A DNA stretch of 64,000 bases. It comes from Rhizomys pruinosus. Its lineage: Eukaryota > Chordata > Mammalia > Rodentia > Spalacidae. The notes below the pieces were generated by a model. That model did no database searches. It was not told the DNA's origin and saw only the letters and a program-made list of their open reading frames with translations. The position numbers and the translations under genes were made by a program. Shown piece by piece: positions 35,336 through 47,481 of the stretch. Every line of letters begins with the position of its first letter. The first letter of the stretch is position 1. The stretch spans positions 1,187,975 to 1,251,974 of the forward strand of contig VZQC01008059.1 in NCBI GenBank assembly GCA_009823505.1, written 5' to 3'.

Positions 35336-36284
35336 GTCTGCTAGTCACGCTGGCAACCGTTTTAGATCCAACCAGCATTGACTGTCCCATTGAAGATGAA
35401 CATCAAGCCTAAAACAGCCTATCTTCAAAGACGAAATCAGCGTGAATTTGAAATTCAGTTAGGTCACCTCACAGAGCAAGACTAGAGTTGTCTATCTGTA
35501 AGGGAAAGAAGAATCCACTGAGTAAGATAAAATATGTGAAGTTATTATGACACATTAAGGTCACATATTTAGAATCAATTTAGGAGAGTTTTTCCTTTGT
35601 AACTACTTCCTCTGAACTATGTCACATCCTCAACTATAAGACAGGGGGAGAGACACTTGTTTAGCTGTGGATAGACTTCACTATACTTCAACTCATGGCA
35701 CATACCAATTCTTCCCCTGTCCATTGAGCAGAACTCATTCATGGCTCTACTTACATCCATGTTATAGAGAATTGTAACAAATGTGTAATATTTGAGCACC
35801 TTCATTTTGTTTCCTGTGCTATATAAACTTTAATTGATATTAAAATAGAAATACTTAAATATGTTATTCGCTTAAAAGGTGATAACAACATTCTCAGGTT
35901 TATACATGAGTCTTCTCATTTTGTTGTTAGAAATCTCCTTCGAATTAACAAAGAAAACTGTTCCATACATGTTATATTGAAGCTTGAGGAGAAGAAATCA
36001 GTGGCAAGGTGATACTTCAACAAGTGGGAGTAACAGGATTTTAAGGCAAAGCCCATGGCCACACAGCTCAAACTCATATCTACACCTGAATGCATTGATA
36101 AAAGAAGAGGAAATAAACTATGGGGCTTGGGATCAGATGTGACTATGTAAAGGAAATAAAATGGGTCCATCTCATTGATTTTCCTTAAAGTAGAAGGCAT
36201 GTGCAAAGCTTGCAGTCTCTGACTTCATATATTCCAGGGCACATGACCAGATTCTGATCCATATCAGAGCTTCACAGGTTGGGA
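35336..36284. other. Unique stretch, no gene recognised
   Basis: Lies between the two large duplication copies. No convincing ORF. Confidence 0.4.
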
Positions 36285-36398
36285 AGGAGAGGCTCCAGCA
36301 TGATGCTTTCCTGGTTGTGGATCCTATGTCAATGCTCTGGACATGAAGCGTGCCCTATCCCTCCTTTGTACCATTCCTTGTTTGTTCCTAGGACAACA
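36285..36398 (+). promoter_or_regulatory. Candidate non-coding leader exon, truncated OR copy 2
   Basis: Third homologous segment, with CATGATGCTTTCCTGG and CTAGGACAACA followed by donor GTAAGTAT. It lies 1.07 kb before the acceptor at 37471 and just outside the 36.9 kb duplication block, so copy 1 lacks it. Confidence 0.35.
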
Positions 36399-36884
36399 GT
36401 AAGTATCTTAACGCTGTAATACCAGAGTCATGATTGGCACTGTTACTATCATCTCGCTCTTGTTCCACTGCTATCTCTATTCTACAAGGAAGCTCAGTAT
36501 TCCATGCTCACAACCATCAGATTCTGGAGTGCATATGGTTATAAAGGAGGAGATGATATACATAATATTGTAGTGTTTAGAATATTCTGAGAGAAGTACA
36601 AAGATTATTATTCCCTCTTCGATTTTTAAAGAATGTAATACTGTCTTTACTCTTTCCATATGAACCATGAGACTCCCCCCTGCCGCCAGAACATTTAAAT
36701 ATTAACACAATGAATTCAAGAATTACACAGCACTCATAAAAAATAAGATAACATATAATAGCATATTTGTTTGCTTGGTTTTTTAATATTAGTATCTCTT
36801 ATAATTTTCTAAGAGCATTCGTAATTATTTGTCAATGTTAAAGGGAAGTGTTCAGTTAGGGACCCTTTTAGAGAGAAGTGTGAG

Positions 36885-36897
36885 TTTCCCTAGGGCA
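36885..36897 (+). promoter_or_regulatory. Olf/EBF-like palindrome (weak)
   Basis: TTTCCCTAGGGCA resembles the O/E (EBF) consensus found near OR promoters. It lies 575 nt before the OR acceptor at 37471; the same bases occur at 22294 in copy 1. A single short match is weak evidence. Confidence 0.2.
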
Positions 36898-37448
36898 GTA
36901 AACCCATCATTACCTGTCTTCAGATAACAAGGACAAGTTGGGGGCTTTTGATAGGGCTCAGTGGTGGAATACTCACCTAACAAGCACAAGGTCAAGTTAA
37001 ACCCTCAAGAAACCCTACAGCAAACAAGGATGAAATACAGGAACAAGTTGGTGAAGGCGCTGTCATAGGAAATGCACTGACACGTTTTGTCTACATTGAA
37101 TCCCAAGAATAACCACATCTTCCTGCACTGGGCTTTCTGCTGATTAAGCTTTCAATGGACATTTCAAACCAATGTCCCTGTGGTACACTAGAGGTAAAAT
37201 AAAGTGTGCTATGTGTGCTATTATGATAAAGAATATCATATACCAGCAAGCTGAAATGCCCCCCCTAATTATAACATGCACAGATTTTAGCAGCTGTCCT
37301 CAGCAAAACACTTCCAGTGCCCATCTGTATCTTACTCAACCTGTACCTACCCAGCATTCTGTTCAGGTTCCTAGACAGGACACCTACTAATGATTACGAG
37401 ATCTTGATCATGTTTCAAATCTCATGGTGGTATTCAAATAGCATAGTT

Positions 37449-37471
37449 TTTCATTTCCTCTCTTGTTCTAG
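37449..37471 (+). promoter_or_regulatory. 3' splice acceptor before truncated OR, copy 2
   Basis: Long T/C tract ending in TTCTAG, with the ATG 20 nt downstream as in the longer receptors. Confidence 0.55.
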
Positions 37472-37491
37472 GTGACTTTCATAATTCCCAA

Positions 37492-37773
37492 ATGACTTTA
37501 ATGGAGAATATTTCAGAGGTGACAGAATTTATTCTTGTGGGGTTAACAGATATCAATGAGCTGCAAGTCCCTTTGTTTATAATCTTCACTCTCATTTACC
37601 TCCTCACTCTGGTTTGGAACCTTGGGATGATCATGTTGATTCTGCTGGACTCCAGACTCCACATTCCCATGTACTTTTTCCTCAGCAACCTCTCCCTTGT
37701 GGACTGTGTTTATTCCTCAGCTGTCACTCCCAAGGTACTGGAAATGTTTCTAACAGCCCTTGTCAGGGGCTGA
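37492..37773 (+). pseudogene. Or5b: Truncated OR5B-type receptor fragment (copy 2), N-terminus to TM2
   Basis: Only the first ~86 residues of an OR5B receptor survive: [20 protein letters not shown]1, [21 protein letters not shown] and TPKVLEMF. Similarity to the two longer receptors stops at about 37755, after which the frame reads four or five unrelated residues to a TGA at 37771-37773. No TM3-TM7 sequence follows within the duplicated block, so the 3' two-thirds was deleted or replaced. TM1 has WN (codon 37615-37617) where ORs have the near-invariant GN, which also argues against function. The same upstream splice acceptor precedes it, ending at 37471. A second copy lies at 22905. Confidence 0.85.
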
Positions 37774-38439
37774 GGGATGGGGAGGGCAGAGCTTGTGCAG
37801 AATGATGCCTGTGTGTTGAAAGAATGTGACTGGTGATTTGTGTCACACTTTGGGTTTGCACCAAACTGTTAAGTGAAATTTGCTCTGATTTTATAATTAG
37901 CACTGAACACCCCATCTTCTCTCTCTTCCTAGTAAAATTACTGACGAAAATGTATATGGAGAGCACAAGAGTAGATTCATATTGGTTTCATCATCAAATA
38001 AAATAACACTTCAGTATTACCAATGATGATGGATACAAAATAAATATAAAGAAACACTCCACTCAAAATATGCATTCCATCGCACAGAATATACATTCTA
38101 TTACAGTCTTCTGTTGCATTCACAGCTTCATGTTATCTGAAAACCACACAAAAGAGACATTTTAGTAATAACAAATTGATAGCATTGTTCTATATCCAAG
38201 CTCTGAGAAAACCTTCCGTATATAGTGTATAGTGATATGTTTTACGGCTGTGTATGTGAAGTCTTCAGTGTGTGGATTATATTTTATTTTTGGTTAATGT
38301 ATGTATGTCCTGTGCATGCTGTCACTAAGGGGAATTTCTATGTTTAGATGTTCTTGATAAGACCCAATCTGTTAGATGCATGTTGACATCAACGTAAGAG
38401 AAGTTAACACAACTTCTGTATATCTAAAATAATTTTTCT

Positions 38440-39000
38440 TTTTGATATTTCACATATGGATATAATGTTTACATAATTCCCACACCTCTTTCTTCCCCTC
38501 CAACTACTCTTTTGACCCCTCCCATTCCCTCTCAATTTCTTACCTCTTCTATGATTATTATTTTTATATATGCATAGACTGAGACAATTCGCGGGTGCTT
38601 GTGTGTACAGGTGTTATGGATGACTACTTGAGACTGAATAACCCAAACATGGAGATTATCCCTCTAGAAACTGATTCTCTCCCTGCCTCAGCATCCACTG
38701 ATTGTTTCTAGTTCTCCATTTAGAGTGGATACCCTAGGAAATTTCCCCCATCCACTTTGGCCCATTATCTAGTGGTTTTCTAGTGTGGTCATTATGTATG
38801 TCTTATTTAGGCAAATATATTGTGGAGCTTTCATGAGTTCAGCTTACTTTCGTAAGTAGAATATCCCATCTACACCAGGCATCCTGGGCCTCTGACTCCT
38901 ACAATCTTTCTGGACTTTCTTCCATGATTTCCCTTAAGTGTAGGGGTTGAGTGGGCATACCAACTGAAGTTAAGCACCACATGGCTTTTTATTTTCTGCT
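38440..39000 (-). repeat. Lx-type L1 remnant (copy 2)
   Basis: As 23830-24400, with fewer lesions. Confidence 0.6.
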
Positions 39001-39111
39001 GTTTTATCAATTGTAGAACATTTGAAGAGCTTCCATCTGTCACAAAAAGATGAAACTTGGATGAATGGTAAGAGAAACACTTTTCTATGGGTAGAAGGTA
39101 AATAGTTAGTG

Positions 39112-40368
39112 CTAAAGACTCCTTAAGCTATGCACTTAAACAAAATATATTAATACAGGAGCTCTGACATCAACAATGGATTATTCTACCAAGGAGATGT
39201 TGGCCAGGGGATCCAAGCCCCCACAAAAGGTAAAGGCTCCTTGCCTCCAAACTGGGATATCTGCAGGAAGAGAGGTGATAAGGCCCTGCTGTTGAAGACC
39301 TGATATAAACATGGGAAAGATGTATGGAGACCGCACTTGCAAGTATACAGATGGTCTCTGGAATGCCAGAGAGTGTTACCAAAGACCACGAAACCAATAA
39401 AGCAAATATAGGTCTCCTTGAGTCAAGCAAGACTCCTCCGTCAGCACCAGCTACACCTCATCTGCCTGGAAATACTGTGCATCAGTGGCAGCCATATGTC
39501 TGTATATCCCAAATCTAATTGGCTATGAGCTCTCTCCTTGGAGGAATAACCCATGGCTGATGCCACAAGCTTACATCCTCTAATGGTTAAGAGATGTTAT
39601 AAACCACACGAAGACCCTGCCATACTTAACAGAGGAAAATGTAATTCATGGATTAACATACCATCCAAACATCTGTGTCTATACCAAAGTAACCCACCAT
39701 AACAATTAGTACTGTTTAAATATCTATATATCTAATTGAGCGTGCATCATTAGTAGGATCGAAAGGCTATGTATTATACTGTTTAAATACCTAAATATCT
39801 AATTGCATGTGCTTTATTAGTAGGATCGAAAGGTTATGCCTGGACAAGCTGGCAGCCCATGAAAGAAAACAGCCAGAACTGACTAGAGACCAAGACATCA
39901 GCTCCAGAGAAAGTAGAGTGTTTTGCTTCTCATCCACCTGTGCCCCTTTTCTAAGCCTAGGGAACAATCTGTGGAAGAGGGGGCGTGGTAGAATGTAAGA
40001 GCTGCGATTGGGGTTAATGGTGAAACTACAACAATATAGACTGGACACTCATTTGATCAACTTGATTGAACATACAAGCCCCCCCTGCTGGATGGTGGGA
40101 CCCATGAGCTGTGTGGGTTTGGGCACAACTGCTTGCAAATTGGTTTTACATTAAGGATGCTTGTACTCACAAATTATCACTTATTGTTAAAAAAATTTAA
40201 ATAAAACAAAACTAAAAAGCAGAGAAAGATGCAGAAAACTTACGGCAGAATGCATGATCTGGGATGGGTAGGAGTGGGGTGGGGGGAAGGGAAGGGGATA
40301 TATGCCTGAATTGAATTGGAAAATGATGTATGAAATATACAAAGCATCAATAAAAAAAATAATAAAAA
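39112..40368 (+). repeat. L1 (Lx-like) 3' UTR, 1.26 kb, with target-site duplication
   Basis: Flanked by GAAGGTAAATAGTTAG (39096-39111) and GAAGGTAAGTAGTTAG (40369-40384). Contains GAATGTAAGAGCTGCGATTG, a G-rich purine tract near the end and a CAATAAAAAAAATAATAAAA tail. No ORF2. Confidence 0.85.
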
Positions 40369-41639
40369 AGAAGGTAAGTAGTTAGAATATAATAAGAACT
40401 TAAAACTTAACTTTTGCTGCCAGCAAACTGGCAGAAATAGGTTCTCTTCTAGGTTCTATGACTACTTCAGCTATGGCTATGGGTACTTGTCTATTTTTAC
40501 ACTAGCATGCATGGGTTACCAAAACAAAACCACCAACTGGAGACGAACTGTCCAAATACTTGAGTCTATGCAGATAATTCTCATTCAAATCAGTATAAGC
40601 AACTACCTTCTGGGGGAGGAGACTCTCATCAACCCCACCATTGAGAAGAGATTTCTCAGACCTGCAACAAGATTTTCAGAGACCTCCAGGACATTAGCTT
40701 TGTGTGATATCACCCATGTTATGGTGGTGTTTCTGGTAATGCTTTTGAGTTATCCCTGAACCTGTAAGCATCCTGTCACCCATACTTCTATTAGTAATCC
40801 CAATAAATATATTGATTTCATAGGTCAAAATTCAATCAATATTTCAGTGTGCGGTAAATTCTGGGGTAAGTAGATGTATGTGTTGCATCTCCTCAGGAAA
40901 AGTCTCTCACACAATAGCTCATGTCTGAGTAATGGAATAAGAAGAGACAGTGGTCTTCTGTTATATCTTTCAAGGATACAACAACAACACCCCCCCACAC
41001 ACACACACACACATGCTTGGTGTACATAAAAAGACCTTCCACTGTGCTCCATTTTAAAGTTCCGGCACCTTCTAATCATACCATGTTTTACTAAAAGAAA
41101 ATTTGAGAGACAATGAAAATCCAAACTACAGCATTACCTGCATCCCAATTGTTTATATGTTAGATAGTCCATTGAATTATATTGCTGCTGACAGGAAATA
41201 CACTAATACATGCACTCAGCATGATGGTTTTCCTTTTCTCATGGTGTTTTGTGGCTTATCATGAATTAGCTGTCTATAAATGTGTTATTCCATTATTTGG
41301 CATCTTTATTTTATACTATTGATCTATCTTTATATCAATACTTCACTACTTTGATTAGTATAGTTTCATTCTGACTTGAAATCAGATACTGTGAATCTTC
41401 CAGGATTGCTCTTTTATGTCTGTTTGGCTATTATAAGTTTTACACTTCTACATGCATTTCAGGAATAAAAATAAAATTTCTAAAAATATAAACAACAAAA
41501 ATCATAATGCAGAATTTTTAGAATGGCAGAAAGAGGGGAGCTTTGATTAAGCCAGCTGTAACACAAGACACTTTATTCAAAGTTTGTTAGCCTCATATTA
41601 ACTCTCCAAGTTAGCTGGAATAACTGAGCAAGTGAATTT

Positions 41640-41724
41640 TGCAAGGGACTTGTTGTATCAGTCACTCTTCTGTTGTGATAAAACCACCAGTACTAAGGGA
41701 ACTTATAAAGGGAAGAGTTTATTT
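41640..41724 (+). mobile_element. URR1-like DNA transposon, left part (copy 2)
   Basis: GTATCAGTCACTCTTCTGTT through GGAAGAGTTTATTT, then broken by an L1. Confidence 0.65.
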
Positions 41725-43742
41725 TGAGTCTTCCAAGGGTTCTCCACACTGCTTTCCATAGTGGCTGTACGAGTTTACATTCCCACCAACAGTGGATGAG
41801 TGTTTCCCTTTCCCCACAACCATTCCAGCACTTGGTATCATTTGTTTTCTTGCTAGCCAGTCTTATCGAAGTGAGATGATATCTTAAAGTGGTTTTAATC
41901 TGCATTTCCTTAATTAGTAGCGATGTGGAACATTTTTAAAGATCTTTCTCAGCCATCTCTAATTCCTCACATGTGAAGTCTCTGTTTAGTTCTTTGCTCC
42001 ATCTTTTGAGCAATTCATTCTTTCTTCTTTGTTTTTTGGGTAGTTTACATATTCTGGAAATCAATGCTTTGTCAGATGTATCTGCAGAGAAGGTTTCCTC
42101 CCACTCTGTGGATTTTCTCTTCACTTTCTTGATTGTTTCTTTTGATGTACAGAAGCTTTTGAGTTTAATGAGGTCCCATTTATCAATTGTACATCTTATT
42201 TCTTGCACAGCTGCTGTCTGATTTAGGAAGACTTTTTCTATGCCTATGTCTTATAGGCTGCTGCCAACTTTTTCTTCTATCACCTTCAGAGTTTTGGGTT
42301 TCACATTGAGGTCTTTGATCCATCTGGAGTTGACTTTTTTACAGGGCAAGAGGTAGGAGTTTAACTTTATTCTTCTACAAGTGATAATCCAGTTTTGACA
42401 ACACCACTTGCTGAAGATGCTGTCTTTGCTCCATTGTGTCTTCTTGAACCCCTTGTCAAATATGACGTGGCTGAAATTGTATGTGCTCAAATTTGGATCT
42501 TCAGTTTTGTTCCATTGGTCAACAGGTCTGTTTTTGTGCCACTACTAAGCTGTTTTTATGACTATAGCCCTGTAGTATAGTTTGAAGTCTAGTATACACA
42601 TCCCTCCTGTATTGCTCTTATGCTCAGGGTTGCTTTGGCTATTTGGGGTCTTTTGCTTTTCCATATGAAATTAAGACTTTTCATTTTTCCAAGCCCATGA
42701 AGAACACTTGGTGATTTTAATTGGGATTGTGTTGAATCTGTATATTAGTTTGGGTAGAGTGAAGAACCCTTGGAAGATTCACAATGAGCTTACCACCTGA
42801 CCAGTGATACCACACCTGGGTGTATATCCACAAGACTCATCTTACCGAGAGATACATGCACATCCATGCTTATGGCAGCTCTTTTCGCAATAGCAAGGAG
42901 CTGGAACCAACCCAAGTGCCCCTCAACTGATGAGTAGATAACAAAAATGTTTTACATCTACACAATGGAGTACTACTCTGTGGTAAAGAATGATGACATC
43001 ATGAACTTTGCAGGTAAATGGATGGAACTCAAAGCCATTATGCTAAGTGAAGTAACACAGTGCCAAATAAACAAATGACGAATGGTGTCCCTCATCTGTG
43101 GCTGCTAGACCCAATTACCAATTGTAAGTATTTCTTGTGCAGGGCTCCTTGAGCTTTTGTCCAAGTATTTGGGAGTGATGCATACTGGAAAGAAAAGCAA
43201 CAGAAAAGACTGCGTCAAAGAACTGACTGAAATGGTGAACTTCTGCTCAAAACAGTCAACTTCTGCATTGAGAATTTTGAGAGAGACAGAAAAATATGAA
43301 AAACATGTTTGGCAGAATGCATGAACTTTGGTGGGGTGGGGGGAAGAGAGGGAGACACGGGTCTAGATTTTATTTGTAATGTAATCTTGTATAAAAAATA
43401 AATGAAAAATAACAATGGAAAAAAAGATTTTACAAATGAAGGATAATTTAAAATTTAAAAAAAAGACTTCAAGGTTTTTCCCAACTCCCAACTGTAGTAA
43501 CAGCCAGTCATAGTTTTTCCAGAAGGCACTAGCCATACACAAGAGGCAGTTTAAGATCACAGGGTGTTCTCATTCCACCTGCAAGCAAATCACGTGTGCC
43601 ATTCACACTCAGCAGGGAGTGAAGGCACATCTAGGGAGGGGGGGAGCAGGGAGGCTGTTTTCTTTTGGAAAAAGAGACCAAATAGTTGAAAATAATCTTT
43701 GTGAAATTGTATATGGCCCAATAAAATGAAATGGGAAAAAAA
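41725..43742 (+). repeat. L1 insertion: 5' inversion plus probable 3' transduction
   Basis: Target-site duplication GGAAGAGTTTATTT at 41711-41724 and 43743-43756. 41725 to about 42770 is antisense ORF2 (minus-strand frames include VIFDKGFKKTQWSKDSIF and [12 protein letters not shown]). From about 42770 the ORF2 end and a short 3' UTR run in sense to about 43410 (AATAAATG). Some 300 nt of non-L1 sequence follow, ending in AATAAA (43720-43725) and an A-run. Confidence 0.8.
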
Positions 43743-44055
43743 GGAAGAGTTTATTTGATCTTACAATTGATTGACGGTTCCAGGGAATTAAAGTCCATCT
43801 TGTTGGGGAGGCATGGTGGCAGGAGCTGGAGCAGAAAGCAGAGGTTCACATCTTCAAGCAGGCATAGGAAACAGAGAGAGCAACTGGAGACTGGCAAAGC
43901 TTTTTGAACTCTGTAAGCCCATTCTGCAACAACATACTTCCTCCAGCATGGCCACACCTTCTAAGACCTCCCAAAACAGTCTCACCACCTGGGGACAAAA
44001 TGTCTGAATACTTGAAGCCTATGGGGGAAATTCTCATTCAAACCACCACACCTGT
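43743..44055 (+). mobile_element. URR1-like DNA transposon, right part (copy 2)
   Basis: TTATTTGATCTTACAATTGA through CTCATTCAAACCACCACACC. Confidence 0.7.
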
Positions 44056-44334
44056 CTTATAAAGGAAGCAGAATTCAAATGCACGTTGAAAAATCATAAA
44101 TCTTGTGCCTTTTTCCTCACAGGAAAAAATAATGCAAGAAAATAAGTACATGAATTTAAATTTTAGGAAATCTAAGCCCATTTGAGTGTACATTTCATTT
44201 GGGAAAAGAGGTTCACCTGACTGTACATTGGCTCTTCATACATGGATATCTATGTGTGCATTAACAAACATCTAATATCTAGTCATCACGAATAATCTTA
44301 ACATTGGTGGTAAAAGTTGAATAAAACCTAATCC

Positions 44335-44365
<31 letters not shown>

Positions 44366-44379
44366 ATTTATTTTTTATT

Positions 44380-45127
44380 NNNNNNNNNNNNNNNNNNNNN
44401 NNNNNNNNNNNNNNNNNNNNNNNNNNNNNNNNNNNNNNNNNNNNNNNNNNNNNNNNNNNNNNNNNNNNNNNNNNNNNNNNNNNNNNNNNNNNNNNNNNNN
44501 NNNNNNNNNNNNNNNNNNNNNNNNNNNNNNNNNNNNNNNNNNNNNNNNNNNNNNNNNNNNNNNNNNNNNNNNNNNNNNNNNNNNNNNNNNNNNNNNNNNN
44601 NNNNNNNNNNNNNNNNNNNNNNNNNNNNNNNNNNNNNNNNNNNNNNNNNNNNNNNNNNNNNNNNNNNNNNNNNNNNNNNNNNNNNNNNNNNNNNNNNNNN
44701 NNNNNNNNNNNNNNNNNNNNNNNNNNNNNNNNNNNNNNNNNNNNNNNNNNNNNNNNNNNNNNNNNNNNNNNNNNNNNNNNNNNNNNNNNNNNNNNNNNNN
44801 NNNNNNNNNNNNNNNNNNNNNNNNNNNNNNNNNNNNNNNNNNNNNNNNNNNNNNNNNNNNNNNNNNNNNNNNNNNNNNNNNNNNNNNNNNNNNNNNNNNN
44901 NNNNNNNNNNNNNNNNNNNNNNNNNNNNNNNNNNNNNNNNNNNNNNNNNNNNNNNNNNNNNNNNNNNNNNNNNNNNNNNNNNNNNNNNNNNNNNNNNNNN
45001 NNNNNNNNNNNNNNNNNNNNNNNNNNNNNNNNNNNNNNNNNNNNNNNNNNNNNNNNNNNNNNNNNNNNNNNNNNNNNNNNNNNNNNNNNNNNNNNNNNNN
45101 NNNNNNNNNNNNNNNNNNNNNNNNNNN
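44380..45127. other. Assembly gap (748 N)
   Basis: Undetermined bases. A poly-T followed by AAATTTTATTTATTTTTTATT borders it on the left and an L1 3' UTR on the right. The frames drawn through it have no meaning. Confidence 1.
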
Positions 45128-45425
45128 CCCCCTGCTGGATGGTGGGACCCATGAGCTGTGTGGGTTTGGGCACAACTGCTCGCAAATTGGTTTTACATGA
45201 AGGATGCTTGTACTCACAAATTATCACTTATTGTTAAAAAAATGTAAACAAAACAAAACAAAACAAAAAAACAGAGAAAGATGCAGAAAAGTTACGGCAG
45301 AATGCATGATCTGGGATGGGTAAGGGTGGGGTGGGGGGAAGGGAAGGGGATATATGCCTGAACTGAATTGGAAAATGATGTATGAAATACAAAAAGCATC
45401 AATAAAAATAAAAATAAAAAATAAA
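45128..45425 (+). repeat. L1 (Lx-like) 3' UTR end (copy 2)
   Basis: TGGGACCCATGAGCTGTGTG, the G-rich tract, and CATCAATAAAAATAAAAATA. Confidence 0.85.
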
Positions 45426-46399
45426 TAAATGAATATGTGAGGTCTAGTAATGTATTCTATAAATAAAAAATATAATTTCTAATAATGCTGAAGTGCATAT
45501 ACCTAAAGTTTTCTTTTTAATTATCACTGATGAAATACAAAATAAGTGGTTGGAAATAAAATAAATTTCTACTTTTGAAAAAAAAAATAATAATAAAAGA
45601 ATTAAAAAATGTTTAAAAAAAGAAATATATGAACTAGTCTGCCTGACAAACCAAACAGGACTATGGGATCTATTTGCTCCAGCCAATCACACCAAGGGCT
45701 TCATTGCTGTGTAATATAATTTTATATGGTTTTTGGATATTTTACATTAAAAATACAATTGAAAAAATAACTTCCCCCCACTGGTCAGTGCTTTTATGGT
45801 CACTTTTATGTGAGAAACCAGAAAGTTTGTGAAGCTTGTCAATAACTCTTTACTAAAAATTGCCACCTCTCCTAGTAAGAGTAGATCCAGAGTCAATTCA
45901 GTGGTACTTGTGTGTATATGTGTTTAGGGATGACCATACTCTCAGTAGATTATAGGTCACAAAATCGAGAGGGAGTCAGGGAGACATGGAAAAAGTAGGA
46001 TGGGACAGGGAGGTGTAGAAGCAATAGAAATACAGTAGTCATGTATAAAAAATTTGGAGTTCAATGTATGTAAAGAAATTTTTAAAAAATGGAAAAAAAA
46101 AATCCTGCCTTGAAGGGAAAGGCTCTAAACTGGCTGTTTGCATAACTGTACTGAGCAGAGTGAGAGCCTCTGAAGGTTTTGAATAAAAAAAATGCAAATG
46201 AATGTTTAAAATGGACAGTTTATGTCTGCATTAATTCTGGGAATGGAAGGCAACAGAAAGATGAATCTAATCAACAGCGCTCCTCTTCATTACTTAACTA
46301 CTATTCGAGTTATACCAGGACACTGTATTTAAGAACAATAGTAGTGGGATGTTCTTTAAGGCAGATCTGAAGGGATCAAGCAATGTTGTTGATCATTCT

Positions 46400-47465
46400 C
46401 ATGTTTTTCTATTTTTTTATTTAGCTTTTGTACCTTTCACACAACAGTTATTAGTCAAATTCAAACCTGCTTTCCCATCCTTTCTGCCTCAAACTCCCAA
46501 GATACTTCATATATTCTGCCATACATTTCAAGTCTTATCCAGTCAAGCATTTGTACCAGAATGTCCTTCAGTTCAAATTCATCAGCCCATCTAGACACTG
46601 TAAGTAAGCCATACGCTCCCTCACGCAGTACTAGTAAGTCTCCCACAGTTCTCAGTCTAGGGCTGACCCACCATACTTTTCTATCTCCACCCTGGACCCT
46701 TGTCTGATTCAGCTGACGTGGCAATGGCTCAATGCCACAGGATCACATGTGCAAGCTTCCAGTGGCCTGAAAATTTCTCCTTGTCTTTATCATGAACCAC
46801 CCTAGCTCTTACAATATTTCTGTCCCCTCTTCTGCAAGAGTCCCTGAGCCATGGGTAAGTAAGTTGTAATATAGGAGTCCTACGCAGGGACACACATTTT
46901 GGAGTCTTTCTTTAAAGCTTGGCCGGTTGTGACCTTCTCTGTGCATCACATTCTGTTGTATAAGGAAGATTTACTGTTGAGAGTTGAGTATGCATTAGTT
47001 TTCTCTCTATTCCTTATTCCTCTATGTTCCATGAGCCTTGAATATGTAGTTATGTCACCTAAGACTGAGTGTTTCCCAGACATATATTCTCTGTGCCTGA
47101 CCAGTTGTAGCATTCTACAGTAGCCTCTCTCTGTTGTAAAAAGAAATTTCATTAATGAGTGGTATACAGTATGCTTCTCTGTAAATATAAGGTCCATATT
47201 TAGCATATGGTAAGAAATTTAATTTGTCTAGGGACATGACAGAGAGAGGGTTTTCTCTAGGATCTATATCCTCTCCATCCATGTGTATTTGGCTGAGTTT
47301 ACAGTGCCACTCATCAGTTCACTCCCACTGAGAAGGCGTGAAGTCCAATTAGATAGCTGTTTACCCCCAGATAACAGTAGCACTACTGCACCATGGGAGG
47401 TTGCTTGATGTGAAGGTCATTATGGTTATTAGGCTTTAGGGCTGTGTTAGACCATTGATTGATTT
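46400..47465 (-). repeat. Lx-type L1 3' UTR (copy 2)
   Basis: Antisense Lx order: CTCTTACAATATTTCTGTCC, CTGCAAGAGTCCCTGAGCC, CTGACCAGTTGTAGCATTCT. Confidence 0.65.
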
Positions 47466-47481
47466 TTTCCCTTAGCACTTT

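Noticed and set aside
44364..45227. Frames of about 280 codons across the N gap
   Set aside because: They consist of undetermined bases.
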